Shown one piece after another: positions 38,701-56,200 of a DNA stretch of 64,000 nucleotides; the stretch's first letter is position 1; each line of letters opens with the position of its first letter. The notes below the pieces were generated by a model. That model saw nothing but the letters and a program-made list of their open reading frames with translations. It did no database searches and was not told the origin of the DNA. A program made the position numbers and the translations under genes. Origin of the DNA: Archilochus colubris (Eukaryota > Chordata > Aves > Apodiformes > Trochilidae); NCBI GenBank assembly GCA_023079485.1, contig CM041085.1, positions 92,515,115-92,579,114 on the forward strand. Reading direction: 5' to 3'.

Positions 38701-41700
38701 TAGACTTGTTAGACTGAGAAATGCTGTAAAAGACACTCCCACACACAGCTTAAATTGTGTAACTTGTTTCTCCAAAAGGTTCAACTAGCCAACAGCACAA
38801 CTCCTGCTCCAGGCTGCACCTGCCTAATTATTTGCTAAAATATCCCACATACATTAGCATTCAGTTTTACTCCAGATAGCAACTGCACCATGAGCTAAGA
38901 GAACACAAATCACAGAGAAACACAAAAAATAGCACTAGTAGTATTAAGACATCCAGCCTGTCATTAAGTCCTAAAGCAGCATGTCATGCATATTTCCAGT
39001 AAGCCCTAAAACTACACGAGCTTAAAAGAGGAAAGCCTCCTGTAGCAAGGGAAAACTTTCAGCACATACACCAGCACCAGCTAAGCAGATTTAAGTGGTC
39101 ACACAGAAGAAGAAAAGCTGACATACACTGAGCATGGCTATGCACAAGCAAGAGGGAAGACATCAGGTACAAAGGAGTTCTTGCCTATGTTCTTCAAATG
39201 TCCAATTGGGTATATTAAAAAAAATATATTAATGTTCTATGCAGAAGAATTCTTAATGGCACAGTAAAAACGTTAACAGCAACTCTACGTATTTGCTTGA
39301 GCAAATTCAGACACTGGCCTGGGACAGTGAAGCTGAATTACCTGTATTCATCTTAGACATCAGACCATGTGAAAAATGGACTGGATATCTGAATCCATGA
39401 GAAACACACTTCCACTAATGGCTGACCACAAGGCTATTCAAATCTATTATCTGCCATTAGGAAGAACTTCCTAAATTACCTTCAGAGTACTGCTGTTTGG
39501 AAAATATTTGTCATTATTTCTGCTGCTTTCCCCATATAAAAGAATATGGCAACTTTGCCATGCCACAAGATTTTTAAGTAGGTAGCTTACAAAAAAAAAA
39601 AACAGAGACACTTACATACATGCTGATCACTGTACTACATGATGATGAATTTGAGATTTCACTGGCTGTACTAGGCAGTTTTCCAGAGAAGAATATAAAA
39701 CCATAAGATGAATTTCCCAAAGTTTCCATGTACTTTAGTGGCCAGAAGAACAGCAGCAAGTACAGTGGCTTCAAGTTTTTCCTAAAACAAGCCCAACTGT
39801 AGTCGAATAGATCACAAGTATATATGTTTGCTCACTATTTGAGAAAACAGCATGCAAGTCCAGTCTATTCTACCAAAAACCACCACAGATTATTATCCAA
39901 AGTGCACAGAAATCCCAGGAAGACATTTGGAAACATATCCTAACACCTCTAACAGCCTTACTCAATCACTTTGGCCTGAAAGTTGTAATCAACACTATTT
40001 TCTTCCTGGTTCCTAGCATTTTTTGAGTCACAGCAAGAGTAGTGGTAAAGGAACAGAGAAGGAGATGAAGACCACAAGCAGACAACCTCAGGAGAAGCCA
40101 CAGAGCACTTCATTGCTTTTACCAAACACAAGACAGTTGGCTACACCATCAAATTCACTTACAATGAAATCACAATGCTGAAAATTTTGCAAACTGAAAA
40201 ACTGCACTTGCCAAATAAAAATACATCTACTTACTTGTAGATCTAATGCTAAAAATTTGCCAAAATTCACCCTCAGAGGTAAGTGACCCAGAAGGACTTC
40301 AGGTTGCAGTTCTAATTGTCTACAAATAAGACCTTCTAATAATTTCCAACTGGAACCAAACAGGATCCCTTTCTCTCTGTCACCAAGACATTTCCCAACA
40401 GAATTCAGGAACAGCTGCATCTTGGGTGGACATTCCACCAATCTCATTCACGCTATAGTAATATTCTTCTGAGTTGAAAAGCATGTATCTTTAGCTCAAG
40501 CTTACTCTCACCTTCCCCACTGCCACATTCCCACCTATCATGAATACCTGATGATGATACAGAGCCATTTGTTTCTGCATATTTACACATAAATGTTCAA
40601 TGAATGAGATTAAAGTTTTTGTAAAAATACAATATTCGTGTTCTAGATAGCTAATCTGGGTGCACTTCCCAGATCAAAGCAGACCTGTCAGGCCTCAACA
40701 GAAGTTAAGCTCTCCAGGAGAACTTAGTGAGACCACCTAGAGAAGCATATGGCTCTTTCCAAAGCCAGTGAGGACCCCTGGTTTTTAGCTTCAATATTGG
40801 AGATCAGGTATAGACTTTGAGGGAGGACAAGTTACACCACTCTGTTCTGCAACAGATGACCTAGGGGGCCCAAATAGTATTACTACATTTCCCTTGACTT
40901 CTTAGGATCAATAATAGGAAACCTTTTACCCTTATTCTTGCACAGTTGCACATACTGACATCACTATAAATGTCTGGTATCCATTTCAACCTTAGCTATT
41001 TCTAGTAATTTGCTCCAAAACAGAGACTATCACCACTCACACTCCCAAATAACAGGCAAGACAAGAAAGAAGCCAGAGCCACCACAGCCAGAAGCCTCCC
41101 AGGTAAGCCACCAACCTTCCTCTAGCTACTGCCTGCAATGCTGCAGCCCACCTCATGCTGTGGGAATCGTTTCAGCTTGCTATGTTTCTTATATTCATTT
41201 TCAGAACCATGCAAGATCCCAAATTTTTGTCTGAACAAGCCTGTTCTTAGCTGCCAGAACTGCAAAAAGCTGCATGAAAAGTTTCATGAACTGTTACAGA
41301 AAATAAAGAATGTCCCAAAAGCCCCAGCCCATGCAATTTTTAAGCAAGACTTTGCTGTAGTCACTGGGTGCACGTTAGGTCTACCTCTTAGTGCTTGGGG
41401 GAGGTTTCAAACACATTTTCCAGTCCTGTTGTTGCTGGAGTGGTGCCAGGTCACAGCTTTCATACCCATGAGAAGTGGCTAAAGCATTGCTGGTCTGAAC
41501 TTGACTACATTGCAGGAGCTCTTAATAAAATCTCTTCTGGAGAACTCCTCTGTTTAGAAGCAGTTGGGTTTTACTGTTAGGGACTATGCCAGCTCCCTGA
41601 AGAATCCATGTTAGAAATACTGTACTTTATGAAAGGGTGCCCAAGATCAGTAAGCCTCTATTGATACTCATGACTCAACATCTGAGTTACTGTAGCTTTC

Positions 41701-42204
41701 TAAAGAAAGCTGTTTTCTGAAGGAAGTGGTTCAGTACACAACTTAGAACAATGGAGGCAAGGTAACCACAAAGGCAGGTGCAGTTTTGGAAAAAACAAAA
41801 AAGTGGAGGTGGAAGGAGGGAAGGAGGGGGTGGAGGCAAAAAGAAGGGAACAATGAGGTGCTGGAAGAAATTTCCAATTATCTAAAATGGTATGTTTCCC
41901 AGCAAAAGTAGCAAACTATAACTTTTCTGAGTTAAAGCACAGATATTTTTAGTTCTGTGATGACTATTCCTGAATCTGGAATAGCAAGTTAGGCTCTTCA
42001 GCGTGGAAAAAACCCACCTGGGAATATGATAGAAAATTACAAAGGCACTAACAGTGGGTCAAGTGCATAGGGATCAGCTGCTCACTGCCTCTTCTGATAC
42101 TAGGGATCATAGGCAAGGTAGGTAGAGTTAGGTTCAAAAAATACAACAACAAATCAATACCACGGATAATAGACCTGTGCAGCTATTTGCCAGGGAAGAA
42201 TACT

Positions 42205-42460
42205 AAAGATGTCTAAATAAGCTCAAGGAGAACCTGGACAAGTACATGAAAGAGAGGTTCATTATGGGCTATCAATTGGACAAACCAAAATCCAAAGTAC
42301 AGAAAATCCTTTGAAACAGAAGCAGTCAGGAGATGGAAAGAGGAGTAATCAGATACATGTTTTTCTTTTTAGTCCTCACTAGGCATCAACTTACTGCAAC
42401 TACAGAAGGACGTTGGCTAGATGAATCTGTTGTGTTGGCATAGCCATTCTCATGTATCCA
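42205..42460 (+). mobile_element. Ancient CR1/L3-type LINE fragment
   Basis: AGCTCAAGGAGAACCTGGACA near the start and a 3' end with TTGGCTAGATGAATC and GCATAGCCATTCTCATGT resemble the amniote-wide CR1 family whose tail reads CTGGGCTAGATGGACC, then CAGTATGGCCATTCTTATGT. The copy is heavily diverged, so it is much older than the bird-type CR1 copies. Confidence 0.65.
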
Positions 42461-43244
42461 AGTGAGAAGACATGGAATTACCTTTATTCCTCCAACCTGG
42501 AAGAGAAACCCTTCTCTCCACTAAGAGAGGTTATTTCTCTTCTGCAACTGTGGATATTCATTTCACTCAAAATGAGACAGATAAATGTTTACTTTACTTC
42601 TGACACATCTCAACTTTGTAAGCCTGTCCTTGCAACTCTGCTCTACTTTCCAGAGGTAATGAACACACATTAAAAGCTTATCACATTTCATCTTCGGAGC
42701 TGTTCCACAAGTCTTCAGCTCCACAGCACCTACTGTAGCGTTGTTTGGGTTTTTTTCAGGACCAGACTGCTCCTATAATGAAGAATCTTCCAGGAATTTC
42801 CATCCTGACCACAGCCAGTTTTTATCTATCTGTTCTTGTGCCAACAACTGTCTGGTTCTCAGCTAAGCTGCAAGCCTTCTGACATGTTCACGAGAATGGA
42901 TCAATGGTCTACTACAATGTAGGAAAACAAAAGGTCAAATCTGCTTCAGAAAGCACCCACTTAATTTTGTACCTAAAATTCAAAGTTACGCCAAATCCTA
43001 GAGAACAGAGTCAAAACATACAGATACATGCATCAGGTTCTGCATTAGCTTGTTAATGTCAAGCAAAAATACAAAGAAATTCTTCTTAAACACATCCCTC
43101 AGACTGGAATGAATATTTAACAGAAAATGCAGACCTGGAAATAACTTTATAGGTATATTACATTAAATTATGCAAGTCATGTATACAATAGGCATAACAA
43201 TTAAAAGAAGTAAATTAAGAAAGTAATAAAGTATAAAAAACTTA

Positions 43245-46612
<3,368 letters not shown>

Positions 46613-48039
46613 TCAACAACTGTACTGCATCTACACTGAAATTATTGCTACACCCAGTAACTTGCTACTGCAACGAGTTATCTTGATATCTTTCAAGACA
46701 TTTCAACACACAAGACTGCTTCACATCCAAGTACACAGCTACCATGTCAGAGCCATTTTGTACTTTTTCATATCCCACTTCCCCCTCCTACTCCACACTC
46801 ATCTTCCTGATCCTAAACTACTCACCTGTTCATGGACTGATCTTTTTCAGCTGCTCATCAAAAAACATAGTTTCTATGCAGTAGGACTGTCCCAAAGAAC
46901 CAATTAAAATTTGAACCTCTTATAATTTCATCTATACACACCCAGTATCTCTGCTGGCAGAAAGTGTATGGGGAGTGGAAACAAGGGAAGGAAGAAGAGA
47001 ACGTGCAGGTCTCTCCACCTATAACACACATGCATGGAAGCAAAATTAGCTGCCCTCACACTAAAGCTGGGTAATTTGAAAATATTATTCAAACTGATAG
47101 GTCCCAAATAAGGCTAGCACACTATTTCAGATTGTCAGAAATCATTCAGAGATATTTATATTTGAAAACAAATCTTTTTTTCCACGTAACTTCAACATAA
47201 CACATTTACCTACTGAAGTCACACACCATCCTAAAAGTACAATTGTCTTCTGGGCCTCTTACAGAAAGCTGTATTTCCATGAAAAGGCTGTGGGTCCTAT
47301 GTGTAAGTCCCTGTCTACTGTCATTGACATACGTTCAGTTTCCTTGTTTAATAACATTTTTATGAATAATTTTGAAAAAAAAAATTTAAAAAGGCATATC
47401 TTAAAAGTACAAATCAGAATTCTGTTTAAGTTTTTTTCCTATTTCCATTTCTTCTATAGAGCATTAGATCTACTCCATATTCTCTTCCTGCTGTTCTCAT
47501 CACAAAGAATACTTAGAGAAATGTCTTCATGCAAGTGGCACCACTGATCTCAGCAGCCATCTGTGACCTAAATATTTAGAAAGCAGGTCTCTTCCTACCC
47601 AGCCAAGTAACTCAGAACCCATATACTACATTCAGCTCTTCTCCCCAAAAGCAGTGCAATGGAGGGAGACGAGGAGGAAGTAGGAGAGTACTTGCTCATC
47701 AGGTTCAATCTCTTGCCAGTTAACCTAAGCATACACATTTATTTTGAATTGTTACCAGCTCAGAACTGAACCCAGAGCCAGCAAGAGTCCACAGGTCACT
47801 GGTTGTGAACACCCAATGAAGCGGTAGTAAAGCACTTTCTGGGAACATTCTTCTGTTTCCTATAGGAGTTCGAAGGGCTGCAGGGAAGGAGTGAGATTTG
47901 CATCCCCAAATGGGTTTCACACCACTGCTTGAGGTTCCTTCTCCTGAAATGGATGCAGATCACAAACCCCAGTGCTTCCAGTACATTCACTAGGCACAGC
48001 TTTCGAAACAGCCCAGGCAGATGAAGAGAACTAGCCTGT

Positions 48040-48071
48040 AAGTGGTATAATCACTAAGTGGTATAATCACT
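48040..48071. repeat. Perfect 16-bp tandem duplication
   Basis: AAGTGGTATAATCACT occurs twice head to tail, followed by a partial third copy (ATAATCACC). It sits about 110 bp before the start of the CR1 copy. Confidence 0.92.
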
Positions 48072-48184
48072 ATAATCACCCAGAAGTAAACTCCATATTG
48101 AGAAAATATATTCGCTATAACTAAATAGCAAAAACATGAATGAGAGGGGTGAATACCCACAGTGTGAGGCCTCAAAAGACCAAA

Positions 48185-48714
48185 TTCTCATGAGACCGTA
48201 CCTGGAGTACTTCATCCAGGTCTTGCGCCCCCAAGACAAGAAGGACATGGATCTGCTGGAGCGAGTCCAGAGGAGGGTCATGAAAATTATCACAGGGCTG
48301 GATCAACTCTGCTATGAAGACAGGCTGAGAGTTGGGGTTGTTCAGCCTGGAGAAGAGAAGGCTCCAGGGAGACCTTATAGCAGCCTTCCAGTACCTGAAG
48401 GGGCTACAGGAATACTGGGGAGGGACTTTTTACAAGGGCATGTAGAGATAGGATGATAGAGAACATTTTTAAGCTGAAACAGAGTACGTTTAGATTAGGA
48501 ATAAAGAAGAAATTCTTTCCTGTGAGGGTGGTGTGATCCTGGTATGGGTTTCCTAGAGAAGTTGTGGATGACCCCTCCTCAGACATGTTCAGGTTGAGTT
48601 GGATAGAGCTTTAAGCAGCTGGTCTAGCAGAAGGTGTCCCTGCCCATGGCAGGGGGATGGGAGCTGGGTGATCTTTAGAGGTCCCTTCCAATCCAAACTG
48701 ATTTTGTGATTCTA
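48185..48714 (+). mobile_element. CR1 retrotransposon 3' fragment
   Basis: Well-preserved copy in + orientation, antisense to LRRC1. It has TCATGAGACCGTACCTGGAG, AAGGACATGGATCTGCTGGA, GTTCAGCCTGGAGAAGAGAA and CCTGCCCATGGCAGGGGGAT, and ends TTTGTGATTCTA. The reading frame is broken: the frame that shows ORF2-like residues stops at about 48456. Confidence 0.95.
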
Positions 48715-49569
48715 AGTTGTGCCTCCAAACCAAGGCACTGAAGGGTGAGGTTTGCACAGAGCAGTGTGTGCAGCACAAACTGTTCCTTCAGTACACTTGG
48801 TGAAGGACAGCAAATTACATTCACACCTACAGAAACTCTAAGGTCCATGAACAGAAGTAGTTGTACCATAAAATGGAATACGTGACTTTAGAGACAAAAT
48901 CCCATCAGAGATGTTTTATCTGTTTTTACTGACCCACTCCTTCATGACAGCTTTGGTACTTGAGGAAACAGTTGTCTGTCCTAGAAAACAAGGTACATTC
49001 AGAGTGAAGCATTAGGTGACGCCTTCGAGGTTAGAAGAGACAAATCACACCAAGTCCCCACATGAGGATTAGGAGATCTCACTTCCCTCCAGCAGTCTGG
49101 CTTTCCTTACAGAAAAACCAGACCAGCTGGCAGGACATCAGACTGGCACTGAGGTGAGAGAGGTACAGGGGCTGCAAATCAGGACTCTGTGCAGAGGTGT
49201 CAGGTTGGAGAGAAACCAAGTCTTGTGATAAGGCTCTGCAACCTCTTCTTCATGGATTTCATTTCCAAAGGGCTAAATCCAGCACATGCATCAGTGACAC
49301 ACTCAACAAACAGACCTCCATGAAGATCCTCAGAAGTAGCCATGAGGTTGCAGGAGCCACAAGGCTCCCAAATTTAAATCAGGGACACTTGAACAACCAG
49401 CCAATTTCAGAGTCATATTTACAAACATCGCTGCTGACCTCCCTTGAGAAGTCAAAACCTCACACTGGTGACAAATGGGTCTAAATAATGGCATTTGAGG
49501 AACAAAAAAGCATTGATGTCATTGCAGGGGCATTGCTCTGTCTTGCTACACTAATGGCAAATATACTAC

Positions 49570-49620
49570 TTTTTTATTATTATTATTGTTTTATTTATTA
49601 TTATTGTTTTGATTATTAAA
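49570..49620. repeat. ATT/TTTA-rich simple repeat
   Basis: Runs of TTA and TTTA units with interspersed TTGTTT over about 50 bp. Confidence 0.8.
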
Positions 49621-50208
49621 CATTCATGTAGCAGCACTCACTTTTTAAAGTGTGATCTAAGAAATACAAACAATACACAGAAACTGAAATCTTCCATTAT
49701 ATAATATCCATAAAATCAAAACAGAAGCAAAACTGCATCCACATTCAGCAAAGCTGATAGTTTTACCCATGCTAATGCTTTCTGACTGAGTACCCCCTGC
49801 AGAAGATGGAATTTCTATTACAGGATTACTGAACACAGGGATCCTACATGCACTCAACAGACGTGAGCTACAGCAATGACAAGCACTAATACTGAGCTCT
49901 GCTAACTAGCAACAAGGGAAGAAATGTGTTATCCACTACCTAGCCTTCATCCCATCCTTCCTGGATGACTAGTTGGTAAAGTTCTGAAAGGGACATCCCT
50001 GTTTCAAAGCTTCTGAGGGTTCACAATAATCTGTTTTGTCTCAACCAATCCAGCATCCACAACTTTTGCAAGTGCATATTGTACTGCTACACCCCTTTCA
50101 TATACAGATACACATTTACCTGTGTGAATCATTCTCTCAGATAAAAACAAACAAAAAAACCCCCAAAAGTCAAATCTCAAGCAGAAGTACTAATTTGTTT
50201 GGAATAAT

Positions 50209-50230
50209 ACACACACACACACACACACAC
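50209..50230. repeat. (AC)11 microsatellite
   Basis: Eleven uninterrupted AC units in intron 2. A likely polymorphic marker. Confidence 0.95.
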
Positions 50231-53200
50231 AAAGTGTGTAGAAAGCAGCAGATAAACTTAAAACCTCAGTTTCTGAAACTACTCACAGTACTCATTTCCT
50301 CTACCAATGCGTAGTTTCATTGCCATATTGCAAATAATTTCTCTTCTACTTCTGTACGATGGACTAGAAAATTAGAAACTACAGCTTCTCAGCAAAACTT
50401 ATTTGATAAGCTACTTCTGACACAGGTCTTAGTTATTATCTGTAAAAGCCAAGAAGTATCTAAATGAATATTACTGAATATAAGATACTACTTGAAATAA
50501 GACAGGATAGGCACTGCTTAAAGTCTGGATTCATTTAAAAATTACAAAATCTGTTCTGAAAAAGAAATGCACTTTTCCAGAACAGATATTCCAGACTATG
50601 AAGTCAATACATGAGCAAAAATCTTCAACAGCAACAGGCACAGCGAAAAGAAGGGAAACTCCATTTCTACGTTAAGGGATTTTTTTGAAGATTAAACATG
50701 TTTTTATCCCTGCATTTATACTTTTTCTGTATGTGAATTAATTTTTCTCCTCCTGACAAAAATTCAGTGCAAATTTTTGAGCTGAGGATCATTATAAACT
50801 CACTAAGTTTAACATGGTTGAAATACAATTAATTTTAATTGCAAGGAATCTTAAAAAGATTTCTCAGGCAAAAGAGAACCAAACTGTAGGCAGATACTTT
50901 ATTACTTCATGTGAATATTACTGTAATATTAGAAGAGAAACTCAGGAAAGAAAAAACAAACAGCATTTTAGTACTTGACAAAAAAAATCTTGTGTGATTT
51001 ATTCTAACAGAGAAGAGGACAGTCCATATTAGAAGCATTGACATAAACAACTGAAATGTAACAGAGGATATTAAAAAACATAAAGAAGCCCTTTTGTTTC
51101 TTGATGGGTTAAGCAGCTTTCACCATTATTGTTGACTACTTGGTTTCATTACAGACATTAACACATACATCTCTGCCAATATCTGCAGCAGTAAGGTTGA
51201 ATTCTTTTCTTGCCACTGCTGGATATCCAGCTCAAATCCTACTTAAATATCTGGGATTCTTCTAATGCTATACACTGATGAATGCTCCACATTTGCATGA
51301 TGCCCCAGATGTTCTGGCATACAGATTGTGCAGCATTGCTAATAATAAAGCCATAAACCAACCATAAGCCCTGTGACGTGTGACAATACAAATACACTGG
51401 CAGCAAAAAAGAAGTCGTGCCAGCAGAAGTGGATTAAAATCGGGCTTGGCAGTCATGTATGTAAGAGGGCATATTTCCCCTCCCACACTTCAAAATACCT
51501 CTTCAGATGTCTATCATTCTACTTTGCAACAGGATTTGCTAACCAACTGACTTAAGATGTAAATCTGACACTAGGAAATTCTTTACTGTCTGAATGAGAA
51601 AATCAATTCTAAACAACCCTTTGTTTTCTGTCTTTCGTTGAAGACTTTTTCAACAGTGACCTCTCCCAATCCCTATTCCCCCATCTGCCTTCTCCTTGTG
51701 GCTGGGAGAAGACAACCTTCATTCTAACCTGATAAAACCTTTGGCATGGCACATTTTTACAGCACTGCATATCAGATTTCAAGAGCTGACTTTTTTTTTT
51801 CTCTAGCCAAAGGTTACTTGGCCAGCATCCTTTACACATTTTGCAATACTGAACATAATTATCAATATCTAATCAAAACCAAAACAGCAACAGTCAAGAA
51901 GGTTCTAAGATGCAATAGGGCTACAAGACCAGAGCTACTGACTAAGTTGACTCCAACTCAAAGTAAAAAGTGTTTTCACAAGAACCTAGTGGAAGTGCCA
52001 TGCTCCTGAAGAAGAGCTAACAACGTTCAAGAACCTTTCAGGGAGAAACTACTGAACAATGTTAAATATTCCAGCTATGAAGGTGACACAGAGCAGAGTG
52101 CTTTAGGAGGGCTGGAGCCAACACATCCCATACAAACCAGCAGAAATCGACTGAACAGTCCTGATCTAGACAGTGATGGCCCACCATCAAATATGTACAC
52201 CGTAGGCAAAACACCTTAACCACTCAGTGATTCATTAATGTATTCAGTGGTTGATTTGCTTATACCAGAAGTACAGCCATTCCAGACTCAAAGACTGAAC
52301 ACATGCAGCATTATCCCTCAGGAGACAGATAACCAGAGGCAGACCAGATCTCATCCATCCCATTCAATACACAGAATTTTCTCCCTGCCTCTTTTCTCAT
52401 ATGCAGTATCTACTACGGTATATCACGCATACACACGGGCACACAAAGGCCCAATAAAGCATTAGGCGCTGCAGTGCTAAAGAAACTTAAGAGCCTTCAG
52501 GATTCTCTTCCCACTTCCACAGAGGTTCCTCTGTGCCATCCACTGCAGAGGGGCTTCTGAGACACCTGCACCTGGGGAAGCTCTAAGCTTGTTCTCCACC
52601 TCCTCTATCTTCCCAGCATGGGAGAAGAATACTGCTCACCTGGTGAAGTAGCTTGGAAGAAGGAAACTGTGGTGCAAATATTTGTTTGTCTTTATGAAGG
52701 GCTCTTCACCTGCAAAGCCCTGCTGAATAGGCTGTTGTCTCACAGGGGCCACCACTTCTCTATCCTCTCCAAAGCAGACAAGTGCAGCTCCCAGAAGTTC
52801 TGCCTCCAAGAGGGAAGCGATGGAGAAAGGTGACTCGTCCTCTCCTTCCATTTCCACATTAAAATCATGATGATCTGATGGGTTTTTCCACAGAAACTGG
52901 ATGGGTTTGCTAGAAACCCAGAGGCTGCAGAAGTCAACCTCTTCAGGTGAACTCTACAATGTTTACATGTAGCACAATGTTGTCAGGAGTCACCTGGTTC
53001 TTGCATATCTATCGAGATTAAGTGGCCCTTGTATAGGCTGAGCTCCTAGGATGAGGATTTCCAAAATACAAGAGATACAGCTCTTTTAAGACCCATCTTA
53101 AATTCACAAACAATTTCAGGATGGTTTTTCTGAACTAAATCCCTTAGAGTGTAATTACCAAGAAACTGAAGCGAGGTATGTGTCTAATTCCTCCTCCTCA

Positions 53201-56200
53201 TTGCTTTTGGATATGGCCCTTTTACAAGAGAGGAGTGAAGCAGGGAAAAAAATCCTCACAAAGCTGCATTTCATGGATACATAGGCAATTTACTTAAAAG
53301 AAATCTGCGTGGGGACATAAAACAGGCTGGTTTTTTAACATAGTATGTGGTATATCAACAGAATGCCCTTCTCAGATGCAAGAAGAAGTAACAGAAGAAA
53401 CTGTAGGAAAATCAAAGATAAGATCACAAGCAAACAATAGTTCCAGGTGAATTAAGCAGAGGAGCTCCAGTTCAGCAAGAAATTTAGGTCTTCTATCTTT
53501 TTACTGATATATGGCAATGAAGAGTTGAAAAGACATCAGGATTTCCATCTTGGACCTTGAGGCTAGTAGGAATTAAATATTCTTTGTCTGAGCAGCAAGA
53601 AAAAAAAAAGTAAAAACAAGTATTTTACTTATGAATCTGTGGATGACAGAAACTGTATTATGTGTTTCATTGGATTAATTCCTCACTAACTTCATAATCA
53701 GAGCATCTAACCTTCTCAGCACAAAAGAAACCAAAAGCCAAGCAACTCTGTGGGTACAAGAATTAACAACGCCTGTTTGCAGATTGCAATTTTATGATCT
53801 CTAATCTAGACCATCCAGAAAATGAAGTACTTATTTTATGTCACACCCATATGGATTGTCTGATGTTTAATGCTTCAGCAGGCCAAAGGTTTCTGTCTCC
53901 AACTTGTCCTGCTGCTTTAAAAAAAAAAAAATAGTTAGATGAAGCCAGTCACTGTTGCTAGATGTACACAGAAGTAAAACAGCAAACCAGGCAGAGTATA
54001 CCTTGATGGAAAAATCCACTTTTCTGTAATCCCTTTAGAAATAACTCCTTCTAACTTCTCTAATTAGATTATTCCATCATGAGATTTTACTTATCTTCTC
54101 TTTCCTGGTCATAGTTGGCACTTGATGCTTCTTCCTTTCCCTGCCTGATGAGCATTACTCAGTAATAAAGTCCAGACATTTCCTTCACCTTACTTCTGCT
54201 GCATATAAAGCTCACCTCCTCCCCCAACTTAACAACACCAAATTCATTTTAGTGACATGGAATCATAAATGCCAACTTCTACATCACTTCTCCAAAGCCA
54301 GAAAGAGTTTCTACATATCTGTTGGACTCTGAAGTATTCCAGAAGCTAAAATCAATTTGGAGTATATGTTTACTTCTTTCCCAGTGTTCTGGTTTTTACA
54401 TTGATCCCCAAATTCCATGTGTAAGACATGAAGATGACAATGTTAAATACAGGTTTTACACTAAGTTAAAGAATGGGATAGGAGACAAGCCACATCCAGC
54501 AGTTGCATTTGATAACAAAAACCATGCATTTGCCAGCTACACTGCTTCACAGCACAGCTTGCAGGCATCTTTTTTTTTTTCATGTCCACTGAGTGAGAAA
54601 GTGTCAATTCACATTTGTTTCCCAGCATTCGGGGTTTTGTTATTTACCACCAGACTCGTACCAGCACGCTCATGTCGGGGCAGCTGGCGGCAGACAGAGG
54701 AGGATTCTGTGGAGGAGTTCCTTGCTCAGATGCTGTAGAAGTGCAGCAGAGGTGGACAGCCAGATGTCAGGTGAGGGCACAGGGCAAAAGCCAGCAGCTC
54801 TTTGTAACCAGAGGGAGAGCAGAGCCCACGTGGGACTGCAGGAAAGCATCAGAAGACTTCTACCAAATTAGTTGACATCCTCACTGCAAAACAGCTGCCT
54901 CACCAGCCCAGGCTGAGCTGAAACAAATGTCCAAGCCTTTCCTCTCTAACTGTTCCCAGTTTGAAGACACTGGATATCCTGCTTTCGGGGGGAAAAGGGA
55001 GACACGCACCCACTTTGTGGGGAGAAGGGAAGTAATCCTACAGTATAGGTGACAGGTATGTGAGAGCAGTTAGCTGGATTAAAAGGGGAAAGCCCTGGTG
55101 TGCGTGCCCTGACACAAACAAGTCAGCTGCAGCCTCAGCCTATGCACTGCTCCTCAGTGGCATCAACTGGTAATCCCGCACGGCAGCTGCAGTGTGCTCA
55201 ACACAACTTCTGAGGACCTTTATATGACTTGTCGAATAAAATGTACCTATCACACAATACATAGTGAATGTGGTGTCTTGAGATCTCTAAAAGACTTCTG
55301 ATTAGGTTGTAAAGCAGATAAAAAATAAACGCTTTAAATAGAAAGTAGTAATATCAAACCACCTGCAACTGAAAGTAGAACAGTTAAATACTGTTGATTT
55401 CTGGAAGAACTGGTAACTGAAGACAAAAGTTTCTACAAAATAGATTTGAAAGCAAGATAAAGGTAAAAATACAGTTAATGGAATATTTGTGACACTGGCC
55501 TACAGCTGCCAAAAACTGATTTCCAGAATCTTGGATGCTGCTCAGACCACCAGCCTTGCACAGCAGCAGCAGCTCTCTCCTTACACTACAGCGCTGTGAC
55601 TACTGGGATACTACCGAGGAACCACTACTGTTAGGGTAATACTGAGGCAGCATATTTATCTTTTGTGCAATCTGTACTCATTTTCACATAAATGTTAGCA
55701 TTTGCCATAGCATGGCAACTGTGTAAAGAGTTGGAATTAGTATATCCTGACATCACAAGACCTGTATCCAGAACTGCACTGTCAATACAATCATAAACTC
55801 AGTTTAACCAGAAACTACAGAAATCCATCTCTAGGGAAGGTATGAAATTGTACACATTAAACACACTGTATTATTTTATTGGATAGCAAAGAAAAGAACT
55901 ATGTTGAGATTTGTTTTCAAGCATGTTAGAGAATCAAATATGGCTTAACAAGATCTGCTCCTGCACATTTCCTCAGTAGATGCCACAGCAAACCCTTTGC
56001 TCCTCAGTTTGTTGAGAGCAAAATCAGCAAGAGAACCAGCATAATCCACCTACAAAGATTATCAAATCCATTTAATTCCCCATTGCACACTGTTTTGAGA
56101 CTGAGGGAGTGGATGAAAGCCCAAACCATAAGGTTACAGAGCACTTCCATGGAGGAACAGCTGACATGAATCCTCTTACCTGCTGACAGCTAGAGAGTCA

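Noticed and set aside
38345..38788. 147-codon + strand open frame, the longest in the window
   Set aside because: No recognisable motif, no conserved family, intron 4 setting and antisense to LRRC1; length is compatible with chance.
48136..48456. 106-codon + strand open frame
   Set aside because: Covers the CR1 copy; a broken piece of retrotransposon.
54322..54738. 138-codon + strand open frame with a hydrophobic start, near a GC-richer patch
   Set aside because: Residues read like random translation including a Phe run from poly-T; no promoter or splice signals that fit.
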